From Paragonimus westermani (Eukaryota > Platyhelminthes > Trematoda > Plagiorchiida > Troglotrematidae), in assembly GCA_008508345.1 (NCBI GenBank), contig QNGE01000865.1:146274-210273 (forward strand): 64,000 bases of DNA, read 5' to 3'. The position numbers were made by a program, and so were the translations under genes. Positions 13,400 through 23,714 of this stretch are shown here, one piece after another. Below the pieces are notes generated by a model, which worked only from the letters and a program-made list of their open reading frames with translations, was not told where the DNA came from and searched no databases. Numbering within the stretch: the first letter of the stretch is position 1; the number at the start of each line of letters is the position of its first letter.

Positions 13400-16300
13400 C
13401 AATTCTGACATGGGAGTTAGGCTGTAACTAGTGTACAGCGTGTCATAGAACATTTGCTTGAGATTAAACCTCATGAAACATACTGATCGTCATTTCGAGT
13501 TAGCGTAATCTATGTATATCGGTCCTGCCGCGGTGTGAATAGTTTATACATGAGCAGAAACCATGCCTATTCTTGGTTGAGCTGGAAACACTTCAAGTTA
13601 CATGTTATGCGTAGACATCCCTTGTGCAAGATGCAATGGTCGAGAAGTTTACAAATGTGGGTTACAACTCTAATTGAATGAAAAGACTGTCAGGCCCAAT
13701 TACTTGTAATGTTCATTAGATATCACCAGCCGTAGTAACCTCTCACTTAAGTCGCTGAAAATTCTTTGGATAAAGTCATGCCCAGTTTTCTTGAAAGTTG
13801 TCCTCGGCTGGTTGTCTTCCAGTTTTATCATGTACGTGCGTCCGAAACGGAACAACTCTCTACCCTCCATGGATGCCTGCCTGTTCAGAATGTGCAACTG
13901 GAATGGGTCCGTGCATTCATTGGCTTTCGAAAATTGTTGGGACTAGGCCTGAACCTGTTTTCAACACCATATGCATTGGATTACGAGCTCACCAGTAAAT
14001 GTGTGATAAGGTCAGTCGTTACAATAGTTTGAGCTTTGTTGAGACCTGGCGCATCCGTTCAGAGAATCAAAATATCATCTACAACAGAATAGAACATCAT
14101 AAATGGAACAGCAATGTTTATATTTTTGAGAAGTTCGTGAAAGTAGCAGAAATACAGCGTGGACAAAATCCTAAGCTCAACTAAGAAGGTTGTCCATCAG
14201 AGACAGCAAGTAGGGAGTGCCTTTCCAATCTCTCTTGATAGTCCCTGCACAGATATTTGATATATTCCTGACAACAGAACTGAGACTAATCAGGCTGAAC
14301 TTTTCGTCTTAAGTCAGCTTTCGTTTCGACCGCAGAGAGTTATATTTCGACACCTTTCTACACTTACTTGACGCCTAGCTTCCAGAGATTTTGAATTGGA
14401 TTTGGACTGATGCTGCCAGGTAGTTCAACACATTTAGTGCGCGAAGCCGCAGTCACTTTTTCGACGTCCGATACAAGCAGACAGAAGTCGTATTGCTGGA
14501 GCTTGGCATCTGTGGACTAACGTGATGAGACCAATCACAACGGAAATTTTCCAGTTGTGTTGGTAAAAACGTTGTAATCACAAAAGATGCTCAGCCTGGA
14601 AAGGTGTCTGTTAACACGTCTCCACTACATGACACGTAAAAATAAAGAACAAGGAGGATAAACATTATTCTTTTCCGTCGACGTGTTTCCACATTTCTGG
14701 CATCAATGTAACAATGTTCTATTTGATGACGGGTCCTGGATAGTGCACATAGACATTTCGGATAGTAGCACTCAGTTTCCGTTACTCTTGGTGTTCGGAT
14801 CTGCCTGATAGTTTCTGTGTTCGTGTTGTGCTGTACTAGTCACGAAGTAATCGACGTTATACAGCAAGAAACCCGGATTTTGTTTGTCATTCAATGTGGC
14901 TAGTTAGTGTGCATCTGCAGATACGAATGAACCACAAACCCTCACCTGGTCATATAGCGTTGGGATTCTTGCCAAAATGTAACACTTCTTTTCGAAGATT
15001 ATGACAGGACCATGCTGATTCATCACGGAGCCAAAACTAAGTTCGTTTGCTCGGCCAATTTACAAGTTGACACTCCGGACTTCACAAGTCCAACGACTGT
15101 TAGGGGTTGTAACTCGTTCTTGTGCAATCTCCTTCTTACACGATACTCTTCCTCACGGTTAATCACTACAGCAGCTCCATCTGCCCAAGTTTGAATCGGC
15201 CAGTTCTCAAACAATCTACTTGCGTCTGTGCCTTCCGGTCTACTGCGTATTATTGCAGACAAAGATTGCATCCACACTGGCCTGATAAGTGTGAAATGGT
15301 GTTTGTTCTTTGACCTTGACGACTTATAAAGTAGACACCAACTGTAAACGGTTTCACACTGGCGTTATGTTAGTTTGGCTTGCCGCAGAAACTCGTTACC
15401 AAATCATAAACTTTCAGTGTCCTGGTTAGAATGAGTCTGAAACAGACATGGCGTAACGGCCGCTGTGACCATACTAAACGCTGTCGGTTCATTTGGTACT
15501 TTAATCTAAAGGGTAGAATAACTACGTTCGTTTGTTGGTACTTGCCGCAACGTTTAACCCGCGCGTTTTTGGTGCGAAAGATCTCTTGCAATTTTGTACG
15601 GTGGCCCCTAGACCAGTTAGTTGCCTCGTTTATCTACACTGATCACCGTCTACTAAAATTGATTTTTGTCCATGAGAATGGGCCTTTTGAAAATCTAGAC
15701 AACAAAATTGCACCTACAAAGTTGTTCACCGACTCCTATTGGGCTCAACTACGTGTTCTCGGAGGTCCATATTTACCCCATTGCCTAACGACCTTCGCGT
15801 GGAACCTCCCATCATAGGGAGAATAGACACGAGCTCAGCCAGCTGAATGCAATCATATTAAATTCTATTCCTTCGTTTATGTTCAGTGGCTAGGACTTTC
15901 TTTTTTTATATCACAGATGTGTAACGTTGATGATGGTCGATAGAAAACATTCAGACGTTCACACTAGGGTTTGTGACATACGAAATGAGAAAGTACAATG
16001 GCTTGCTTTACTTGTCTAAACCGAACACTGTTTGTAGTACACAATTGTGTTTATTGTTATAAGTAACTCAAAGGATTTGGTAGCAAAACGGGCAGATCAT
16101 CATCTACTGTACACGTGGAATCATGGTCGAAAAATATCAATGACATGCCTGATATTATACTACCACCCTCATTTTGCTAATCTCAAAAGTGTTCATGACA
16201 CGAAACGGTATGTAGATGAAATGTTAGCAAAAGCCATCTTGTTGGCTACAATATGATCTAACACCCACTTCAAATAATACCATGTTAAACCTGCTAAAAT

Positions 16301-16710
16301 TTTGGACAACATATAGACCTAATCTCAAAGTATAGGTTAAAACTTTTCGGGACACAGTTGTTGGTATTGTTTCACTCTGTATGCAGAAATGAGTTGATTA
16401 AGCGTAAACTTTCAGCTTTCACACGACGAGCTAACAGTTTCCATGTGACATAGGGTCTCAGTGGATTGGATAGTGCTGGTCTGACTAAAGTAGTTGGGGA
16501 TACCATGAAAGAAATGACCAATTTCGAGTTTAACGTTTGTCTACCAGTCCTCCGTCTGATCAGACCATCACGGACCAGCGAAAAAGTGCTCCACCAAGAA
16601 ATTGTCACACTCACATTCACACTATTGTCAGAAAATCAGTAGGGTACAATTCGGAAACTCAAAATCTTACGGTGAATATGAAAGTAAACAACAGTGCATT
16701 GAGAAAAAAT
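13400..16710. other. No recognisable gene
   Basis: The longest frame is 128 codons (15431-15817, plus) with no motif I recognise. Several 60-90 codon frames overlap on both strands. The stretch is probably non-coding. Confidence 0.5.
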
Positions 16711-16712
16711 GA

Positions 16713-17036
16713 TCGAATTATCAAATCTGAACGCTCAACCACTCTCGCTTGTGAATGGTGATCAGGTTGCCAGATCGTTTTGAGTGGAGACGTATTAAGT
16801 GTCTTGTTAAATCCATTCGATAACCCCGCGATTAGGACTTCCGAGACAGATCGAGATCACTGATCTCATTAAACTTGCAAGGCGATATTTTAGATTACTG
16901 ATGAGTAGTCGGGGATTTGGTTTATTTTCAAGTTGATCATCACTCACATTCGATCGTAGCGTTCGCATTCAGATAGACTTTCCAGCCAGCCTCATTGCAC
17001 ACAAGCGAGAGTGGTTGAGCATTCATATTTGAAAGA
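16713..17036. repeat. Inverted repeat bracketing a SINE fragment
   Basis: The left arm (about 16713-16752) is the reverse complement of the right arm (about 17000-17036). The core is CAAGCGAGAGTGGTTGAGC, extending into TTCA-ATTTGA. The arms are about 36-40 nt with few mismatches and the loop is about 245 bp. A third copy of the same arm lies at 17934-17980. It may be the terminal repeat of a small foldback or MITE-like element. Confidence 0.55.
16893..16995 (-). repeat. SINE 3' fragment, minus strand
   Basis: The reverse complement reads GGCTGGCTGGAAAGTCT, then TGTGAGTGATG, TTGAAAATAAACCAAA and CCCCGACTACTCATCAGTAAT. It matches the 3' half of the SINE at 17989 almost base for base. The tRNA-like head is absent (5' truncated). 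Confidence 0.75.
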
Positions 17037-17250
17037 AAAATGAATTGAGCAGGACTGTCAAATTCAAGGCAAAATTGTGTATTTCGACACTTTGTTGCAG
17101 CGTCACTGGCAGGTACTGTGCACTATTTGAGACAGTCCATATTCACATTTGCTTTTGCTGGGCTCAGCGCTACCTGATGAACACTGGTACCAGAATGCAG
17201 AGTTGACATCGTTTTCGAAATACTATTTTGATCTGTGGTCACATTTACGA

Positions 17251-17930
17251 TTAGGCAGGTCTGAAATTTAGGAGATGAAACAACAATGTACAAAACCATT
17301 TAAACACCCAACGATAATTGAACACTTTACTAGAAATTTGTAATCGAATTGTTTCACACCACTGATATTTCAGATGTAAACATAACTGTGCCCAATTGTT
17401 ATTAAGCATTGAAGGACTGTTCTTCCTGTAAGTTTCGCACCATTCAAAATTAATCGCAGCTGTCGAAATCTCATACGCCTTCCGGTCATCCTGTCTCAAA
17501 AAAAGCCACATTCGAGATCCGCTCTTGTTAGAACTCGTCAATAGTGTATATCGTTGTAACGATCCCGATTATAACCTCAACCAAACCATGTAGAGGTAAA
17601 CATTTATATCACTCTACCAATGATTTCTCGCTCGGCTTTATCATGTACTTCATTAGTGCTGAAAGAAAACACATGGCGATATGTTAACATTTTGTTCACT
17701 CTCATCAGTCGCTGAAGTAAAACATGGGGGTGATATATACGACACATGAGATGTTAACATATATCGCAACATATGCTTCCTGTCTGCGCTGATCAAGTTA
17801 GTAAAGGTAACTCGGTGTATCAAATTATCATCTACAACCGACCAATCACGTTCACATGTGTCCGATACAGGGGGCGGCCTGGCGGTCTGACCACGAAGGT
17901 GGTTGAGCGTCTGCCAATTATAGTTGTTCA
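17251..17930. other. No recognisable gene
   Basis: Two minus-strand frames of 92-96 codons have no family resemblance. Nothing else identified. Confidence 0.45.
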
Positions 17931-17933
17931 CTG

Positions 17934-17980
17934 CTCACAAGCGAGAGTGGTTGAGCGTTCAGATTTGATAATTCGGTCGT
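17934..17980 (+). repeat. Third copy of the GAGAGTGGTTGAGC repeat arm
   Basis: TCACAAGCGAGAGTGGTTGA and the following 25 nt match the reverse complement of 16713-16752. The match ends just before the SINE head at 17989. Confidence 0.7.
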
Positions 17981-17988
17981 GCCTGATA

Positions 17989-18235
17989 TGAGGTCAATGG
18001 CGCAGTGGTGAACACGGTTGCCTCATGATTAGAATGGCCGGAGTTCAAATCCGGGCCGTGGCAAGGATATGCACTGCTGACGAGCTCTACTGAGAGCGAA
18101 ATTCGAGTCTAGTGCTTCTTTTCAAAAGAGGCTGGCTGGAAAGTCTGTCTGAATCAGAGGGCTGCGACCAAATGTGAGTGACGGTCAATTTGAAAATAAA
18201 CCAAACCCCCGACTACTCATCAGTAATTATAATTC
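17989..18235 (+). repeat. tRNA-derived SINE, full-length copy
   Basis: The head resembles a tRNA: box A GGCGCAGTGG (about 17999) and, about 35 nt later, box B GAGTTCAAATCC, as for RNA polymerase III internal promoters. The body carries CTGACGAGCTCTACTGAGAG and GGAAAGTCTGTCTGAATC, and the tail carries AATAAACCAAACCCCCGAC. Partial copies at 11985, 16893 and 18250 establish it as an interspersed family. Confidence 0.8.
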
Positions 18236-18249
18236 AGTCAAGACTAACG

Positions 18250-18465
18250 TGAGGTCAATGGGTCAGCGGTTGCGACTACCTCACGGACGCGTGGTCAGAG
18301 TCTCGGCCGTGGGCCGTGGTAAGAGTATACACTGCTGAGAAGCTCTAACAGACGCAAAATTAGGGTATTTTCGTTTCTTTTAGAAAGGGGCTAACTGAAT
18401 TTTCCATGGGACTGCGACAGCTGCGATCACTTGTGAGAGCTGTCTAGTTCAATCAAACGTCCAAA
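18250..18465 (+). repeat. Second, diverged SINE copy in tandem
   Basis: Starts with the same TGAGGTCAATGG-type head as the copy at 17989 and follows the same body (CACTGCTGAGAAGCTCTAAC, GGGACTGCGACAGCTGCGA) with many substitutions. Box B is degraded to CAGAGTCTCGG. Head-to-tail arrangement with the preceding copy, only about a dozen bases apart. Confidence 0.7.
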
Positions 18466-18469
18466 CCGA

Positions 18470-19480
18470 TACCAATCCAGAGATGCAATATTACTTTTCT
18501 TTCCAGTAAAAAAATTAAGTTACATTTCACTGTCACTTGTGAGGTAGCAGCTGAGAGTAACAAGTAATAACCTAATAGAGCTGTTGATGAATTTGAACAT
18601 CCGGGATGTTGTTCTGATTTCGCATAAGTTTCAAGTTAGGGACCAAACACCGTATCTTCTCCGTAACGTGACCCTCTGCACTGAAAGAATCGCACAATAC
18701 GAACAAATTGGAATCATCAGTTTCACTAATCTATCAAATGACCAACCCATATAGGACGTTATCATTCATGGTTTGGAAGACAATAATTTACTTATTCCCA
18801 AGGAAACGGACTTTTCGATATGTGAGGCTCGATGAATCTTAGTAGGGCCCTTGGACTACCTGACTGTCCGAATCCCTGTCAGTAATACCTGTGTGATTCA
18901 GCTGAAAGCAAACCAGCAAGTTTGCTACAGTAGTTACCGAATAGGTGAACTTACGAGTACTGGTGTTCTTTAGAGGCACCGCCCAGGATTTTTGGCAGGT
19001 TTTGGCCCTAGCTTTTCGTTTGCCAAGTCAGTGGGGCTATTTATTCAAGGCGTCCGTTAACCTGAGATCTTTACTACCATGATATGTTCATCATGCCTTC
19101 CACTCAGAAGGTGTTGTTTATTTGGTCTGGCTGCCAACAACGATCAATATGGACTTATCTTACACACCAAATTACACCACCATACATTCCAGCTGAGCAA
19201 GATACAAAGTGCAGAAAATAGATATAGTGACTTAGTTAGTAAGCTCAACCTGGGTTTAGAAAGACATACCATAACTCAGGAAAATAGGCCCAGCATTGTT
19301 TATTATTCTGTACATGGTGGGATGCGAATGCTGATTACACTTTCCTCATAAGTGAGACTCTAAAAAGCCTGTACACATGTGCCAGTAAGGGTGGTTTGCT
19401 CACCATAAGTTGGGGCTCAAAAACAACTCAGAATCGATGATAGCCTCGTGAAGTTACTTAAACCTACCCAGAATCTCATT
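18470..19480. other. Unassigned, probably 5' part of the decayed Penelope-like element
   Basis: No motif can be placed, but the sequence leads directly into RT motifs on the plus strand at 19485. Plus-strand frames are broken by many stops. Confidence 0.35.
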
Positions 19481-19484
19481 TTTG

Positions 19485-20870
19485 TTATTCTACGGACTGC
19501 CTAATATCTATAAAGAAAACATAACTTTGAGACTAATCGTTTCAAATGGTGTACCTTCAACCCATAAGGTAGCAATATTTCCCTGTGGGCTACTACAGTC
19601 GATCCTCAGAAATAGCAAGTTATATAGATACAGTGCCTCCGCCTTCCTCAACAAGATACGGGTCCTGAAATTAGAAGAGGGAGCAGTGGTGTAGCTGGAT
19701 GTTTTCTTACCATTCACTTGCACCTCGAACAAACTGGTGTTAAGCGAACTGGCTGACAGGCTGTAGGACAGTGTACAATGACACAAACACGTCAAGCTGT
19801 CTACAGTAGACTCCGTGGATCTAGCACATGTTTGCACAGAAACCTCCTTACGACTAGAAAATAAAATATGTCAACTACGACAGTAACGATAATAATAACT
19901 AAAATGAGCACGAATGGGGCAACCGCTACACGACCTTTGAATGAAGTCGCTATAGAATTCAACGAAAGAAGTGCCCTTCAGGAGTACCATCTAACATTGT
20001 GGCTGAGATGTGTGAATGCTACATTTGTTGCCATTAAGCGTGCTGAGAGTGACAGTTTCCACTAGGCCACAAATCAGATATTACGGGAACTTCCATTCAC
20101 CAAGGAAATACAAATCAACGCCTCAATACCATTCTGGGTGTATTATTATTGAGACAATCTGGTGGAAACATACTGACGGGTGTATGTCGTAGATCAACAA
20201 CCACCGACATTAAATTGTCACTCAACAGTAACTATCCTATCATACAAAAAAGTTGTGTGCGAACCTTATTTTATTGAGTGGTAACCTAACATAGTATGCC
20301 TGAAACAGAGGAAAGAGGAACAGAACACCTCTATAAGCCGTTCAAGTCAGACAGCTGCCTCGGCTACTCATAAACACGTGAACCAGGAGGACCCTCCTAT
20401 GCACTGTTTCTAACCGCAAGTGATACAAGATTCTCAACTTGTTTTACATAAACGGAATCATGGAGGCAACTGATCGCACCATGGGAAAATATGGAGTCGA
20501 AATCGTCCACAGGCCAACAAACAGCCTTCGAAATAAGCTTTGGGAAATCAAAGATCCAGTTGAAGCGCATGAAACAGGTGGGTGTAATATGCTCCATTTC
20601 CTATCGGGATTGTGACCAAAATCACAAAGGCGAAACTAGTAAACAGTTGGAGGCACGTTTACACGAATATCACTTAGCACTGAGACGGGCTGATCGGAAA
20701 TCACGTTTTTGACAACACCCAGCAGTCACACGATACGAGGTCAAACTGGCGGGCGCCAAGGTGAAAGGATTAGCCAACGGCAAGTGGAAACGATTAAACC
20801 TTGAATCAGACTTCTCTCGCAATGTTTTTAATAGGCACACCGACCTGGACACTCACTACCCTCGCGTTGG
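19485..20870 (+). pseudogene. Penelope-like retroelement: RT plus GIY-YIG domain, decayed
   Basis: Three blocks occur in the right order on one strand. First, FYGLPNIYKENITLRLIVS (19488 on) matches the G-L-P-K-x-H-K...R-P-I-V-S block of Penelope-like RTs. Second, TFVAIKRAESDSFH (20021-20062) matches the F-V-A-I-K block that follows the RT core. Third, the GIY-YIG domain from about 20570: GVICSISYRDCDQNHKGETS with downstream LEARLHEYH; the YIG position is lost (HKG). One TGA interrupts the last frame near 20710, after which it runs on to NRHTDLDTHY. Many stops and shifts lie between 19700 and 20490, and the RT catalytic YxDD region is not recoverable. A dead copy. The 10543 fragment belongs to a related but distinct lineage. 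Confidence 0.7.
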
Positions 20871-20879
20871 CCACTTAAG

Positions 20880-21446
20880 TAGGATAGAAGTGTGTTATGT
20901 GTACACTACTCACTGAAGTGCGAACTGCAGTGATACACGGGAACCTTGTGTATTCTGGCTGAGCCAGCATAAAAAGTGCATTGCAGCTAACGATGAACAG
21001 GGTTTGGAGCGTGCGGAGCGATGGATCAATAACGAACCGACTAGAGAAGGACATGTCTGCGCAGGCCAGCCAGAGCACGTGAACATTGTAACTAGCAGCT
21101 GTGCAACGGAAAGGTTCACGTGAATGTGCGATTGTGTGTGTGTGTCAGTGCAGTAAGTCTTTCATGCTGTAACACTGATTTTAGATGTTGGGAAGATTTT
21201 GCGTTGAACCGGACGGCCTGGAGGAATACGGTTCGGGCGGGCGTGCGAAAGGTCAACGAGCAATTATTGCGCGGTCGCGAGCGGAAGCGTGCGGTACGCA
21301 AAGGAGCCATTGGTGCCATAGGTCGCGGTGACGTGACTATATGGCGTCGCGATGTGTGCGGCGGCGTATGCGCTGGCCGTTTGGTGTTAGTAGGTCACCA
21401 ACGCACACATAACACACCGTCGGCGAAGAAGCGACGAGTACGTTAG
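20880..21446 (+). pseudogene. RTE-like non-LTR ORF2 C-terminus with zinc-finger tail
   Basis: An open frame from 21120 to 21446 reads CWEDFALNRTAWRNTVRAG, the W-E-D/x-A-x-x-R-x-A-W-R signature at the end of RTE-clade ORF2 proteins. An arginine-rich stretch follows, then CGGVCAGRLVLVGHQRTH, a C2H2-type finger whose first cysteine spacing is off. RTE proteins often end in such a finger. The sequence upstream of 21120 on the plus strand is broken by a stop near 21090. Base composition rises towards GC here, unlike its AT-rich neighbours. It is a 5'-truncated copy. Confidence 0.6.
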
Positions 21447-22110
21447 GCTCAGGTAGGGCATTCATTATACTTCTGTTAATGACTGCGTCGGCCAACATCC
21501 TGGTCGTTGACAATTAATCCGCTTCTCTTTTCAGAAACTTGAGTGTCTGTGGTCTTCTATCCATTCTTTTCTTCGGCTTTGTTGGTGTATTGTATGATGA
21601 ATGGCCTATCTGGTTTTTCATAGTTCAATGAGAATTTTGTTTTTTTATCCTTGTCTTTTTTGGGATGCACTAACCTGCACTCCTATACTGCAGCGCTTCT
21701 TGAATTGCACTTCGCAAATCTTTCTTCTTAGCTTAAACCTCGTCATTGCAGCCTCTTTCCACTTACTTTCCGAGAAATAAGGGTTTCTTTCCCTTACTGG
21801 CCAATCAACTGGCTAACCAGCATTGGCCGGCTGGACACAAATGCCCCACTGGCACACCTCCCGGTCTAATTCCTTCGGGTTTACATTGGATATGTGGTGG
21901 GTGGATAGAATTGCAAGTGGTGCAGCGCAAGCCAATGACAGTGGTGGATAAGCGCAGGCTTCGGTCACTGTGACAGGCTAATCCGAATCGGATGCCACCA
22001 ACCATGTGTGTGTGTTTGTGGGTGGGTGAGTGGGTGCATGTGCAGGACCGCGTTAGATGAACGATAGACAGACACATGCTGATGAGTCATAACTTTTTTA
22101 CCATCATTCA
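21447..22110. other. RTE 3' flank, low complexity
   Basis: No coding signal. Contains an inverted repeat GGCCAAT...ATTGGCC (about 21803-21831) and GT/GGGTG-rich low-complexity sequence at about 22003-22040. The transition from element 3' UTR to host DNA cannot be placed. Confidence 0.45.
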
Positions 22111-22117
22111 GTTTGAC

Positions 22118-22161
22118 AACGGATCCTGATGTGGAGTTGAAACGTTACAGAATGAAAAGAT
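22118..22161 (-). CDS. Putative kinesin motor exon (NVSP block), partial
   Basis: After an AG at 22162-22163 the minus strand reads IFSFCNVSTPHQDP, resembling the M-x-V-N-V-S-P block that follows L-G-G in kinesin motors. Joining it to the preceding segment (22246-22341) keeps the frame (phase 0) across an 84-bp intron with GTGAGC at its donor. A stop codon follows within a few codons unless the weak donor GTTGTC is used. It is the least secure of the three segments. Confidence 0.4.
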
Positions 22162-22245
22162 CTGCTATCACGTTGAAATTCCATTTTTGTTACAGGTATG
22201 CTGTTAAATGCAACACAATGAGAAATAAAACGATCAGTTGCTCAC

Positions 22246-22341
22246 TGTTGCATCACCTCCAAGAAGTTGCTGAAGCATTTGCGTCAGTTTAGTTTTTCTG
22301 TACGGAATATGAAGTTGATTGTTTTGTAGGGCGGCAAAAAC
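22246..22341 (-). CDS. Putative kinesin motor exon (HIPYRxxKLT block)
   Basis: Exactly 32 codons lie between an acceptor (TATAG) and a donor (GTGAGC). They encode VFAALQNNQLHIPYRKTKLT and then QMLQQLLGGDAT. The H-I-P-Y-R-x-x-K-L-T and L-G-G strings are diagnostic of the kinesin motor domain (loop 12 and the strand after it). Kinesins are microtubule ATPases of the cytoskeleton. It lies downstream on the same strand of the switch II segment at 22713, in the order expected for one motor. It may be a genuine exon of a host gene whose other exons lie in unrecognised sequence, or part of an old pseudogene. The subfamily is not settled. Confidence 0.7.
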
Positions 22342-22712
22342 CTATACTAACGAGCACTGATAATATGCCAAGTACAATGTTTTCACGATCAAGTTCGCCA
22401 ATTATTAGACAATTTTTGCCACCTAAGTCAAAACGAGCAGAAAGGTTGCAATTTTCGCTCACATTTTGCTAAACCTGAATTTTCACTTACGTGGGACGAA
22501 CGAGACAAGCAGTAACACGTGGGTGATCATTTACAAAACCGTTGCTACTAATCTTGTGTTTGGATATGAAATAGGCAAAAATAGCACACCATTCTCAGTC
22601 ACTAGATTAGTCGTTGAGGTGAATGGAAAATCTCCAGAAGTCCCTGGAAGCTATCGTATTAGTAAACGATTTTCATACGATAGCTAGGCACTTCCTGGTT
22701 GTACTTGACTAC

Positions 22713-22914
22713 CTTCAGAATGAACTCAGTCATTTTTCTTAAGGAGAAAGCATTCCAAATTTGTCGGCTGTTATCTTTCAACTTTCCTCCTCCCGATTTC
22801 TCAACGCGCTCCGATCCAGTTAAGTCGTAGAAGGTAAACTGTCCACGACTCATAGCCCCGGAAATTTTAACGATGTCCACGACACAAACGGACACGATCA
22901 GGTGAGATATGCAG
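22713..22914 (-). CDS. Putative kinesin motor exon (switch II, DLxGSE)
   Basis: After the acceptor GTTTTGTTTTAG the minus strand reads SHLIVSV, then about 15 residues on SRGQFTFYDLTGSERVEKSG. This matches the S-S-R-S-H switch I end, the R-G-K-L-x-x-x-D-L-A-G-S-E switch II and the following V-x-K-S-G of kinesin motors; D-L-A is D-L-T here. Then LKDNSRQIWN covers the helix 4 region with about three extra residues. A donor after CTGAAG gives phase 0, compatible with the next segment. Reading on instead gives VPSYRMK, a second version of the V-P-Y-R block, before a stop. The combination R-G-x-x-x-F-x-D-L suggests a kinesin-14 (C-terminal motor) type, which is inference. The P-loop exon was not found. 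Confidence 0.65.
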
Positions 22915-22919
22915 CTAAA

Positions 22920-23710
22920 ACAAAACGGTTTGGAAGCACGAAGTAAAAACTGATAAACTAAGGGTTAGTTTGCTCCTTAAACAGCAAGTTTTGGAACCAA
23001 GTGCAAAATACCACTGGACTGGTTAGAATAAAGTTTCTATTGTTCCCACAACTGGTAAACCGCGCCCTCGAGCTGTCATACAAACTGGTTGATAACTGGT
23101 CTCTAATCTATTTGGCTGTGTGTGGAACTTGTCAAGCATAAATTACCGGTGGCAAACATTCTTCGGGAAAAACGAAAATTCACTTTGCCAGTCCCTCCTA
23201 ACTAACCCTCGCTCTCTTAATTAGTCCTGTATTTGAGGCTGCTTTATCTGCCGGACGGGGAAAATAGGTAGATTTCAGATGACCAGGAAAAGAATAGTGG
23301 TGACTACCTCATGGCGTTGTGCAACACAGCATTCATTAAAAAGGTGCAGCCTGAGGGAAATCAAAATTGGGTATATGTTACTCTGATACTCGGAATTAGA
23401 GACTTCGAATAGCCCTGGAAATCGTACATGAGTTGAAACTTTCTTGGCAAGTAACAAGAAGACCTGGTACTGGTAGCAGTAAGTACTTCTTATTCATGAG
23501 TTGAGAAGCCGAATTTCTGTATGTACAACAGTATTAAAGAAATCACAGTCTGCCAGTGGCTATTCGTACTAGCACGTGCAAAGTCATAAACTGTGTGTTA
23601 GTTGGTGGAATACAGAACAAACAGACTGGCGAATAACAGAAGGCACAACACTGAGACCGTTCGTCCAATCCTAATGTTGCATCTTTAACACGATATTTGG
23701 ATTGGCCGTT
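22920..23710. other. No recognisable gene
   Basis: If the kinesin segments are real exons, this is probably upstream intron. No P-loop or earlier motor motif could be read on the minus strand. Confidence 0.45.
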
Positions 23711-23714
23711 TGTC

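Noticed and set aside
15431..15817. 128-codon plus-strand ORF containing Y-T-D-H-R-L
   Set aside because: Resembles an RNase H T-D-H block only over five residues; the catalytic Asp/Glu blocks before it and an A-D-A-L-S after it are absent.
21129..21146. GT dinucleotide run and GGGTG-rich tract at 22003-22040
   Set aside because: Ordinary low-complexity sequence; no sign of a regulatory or telomeric function.
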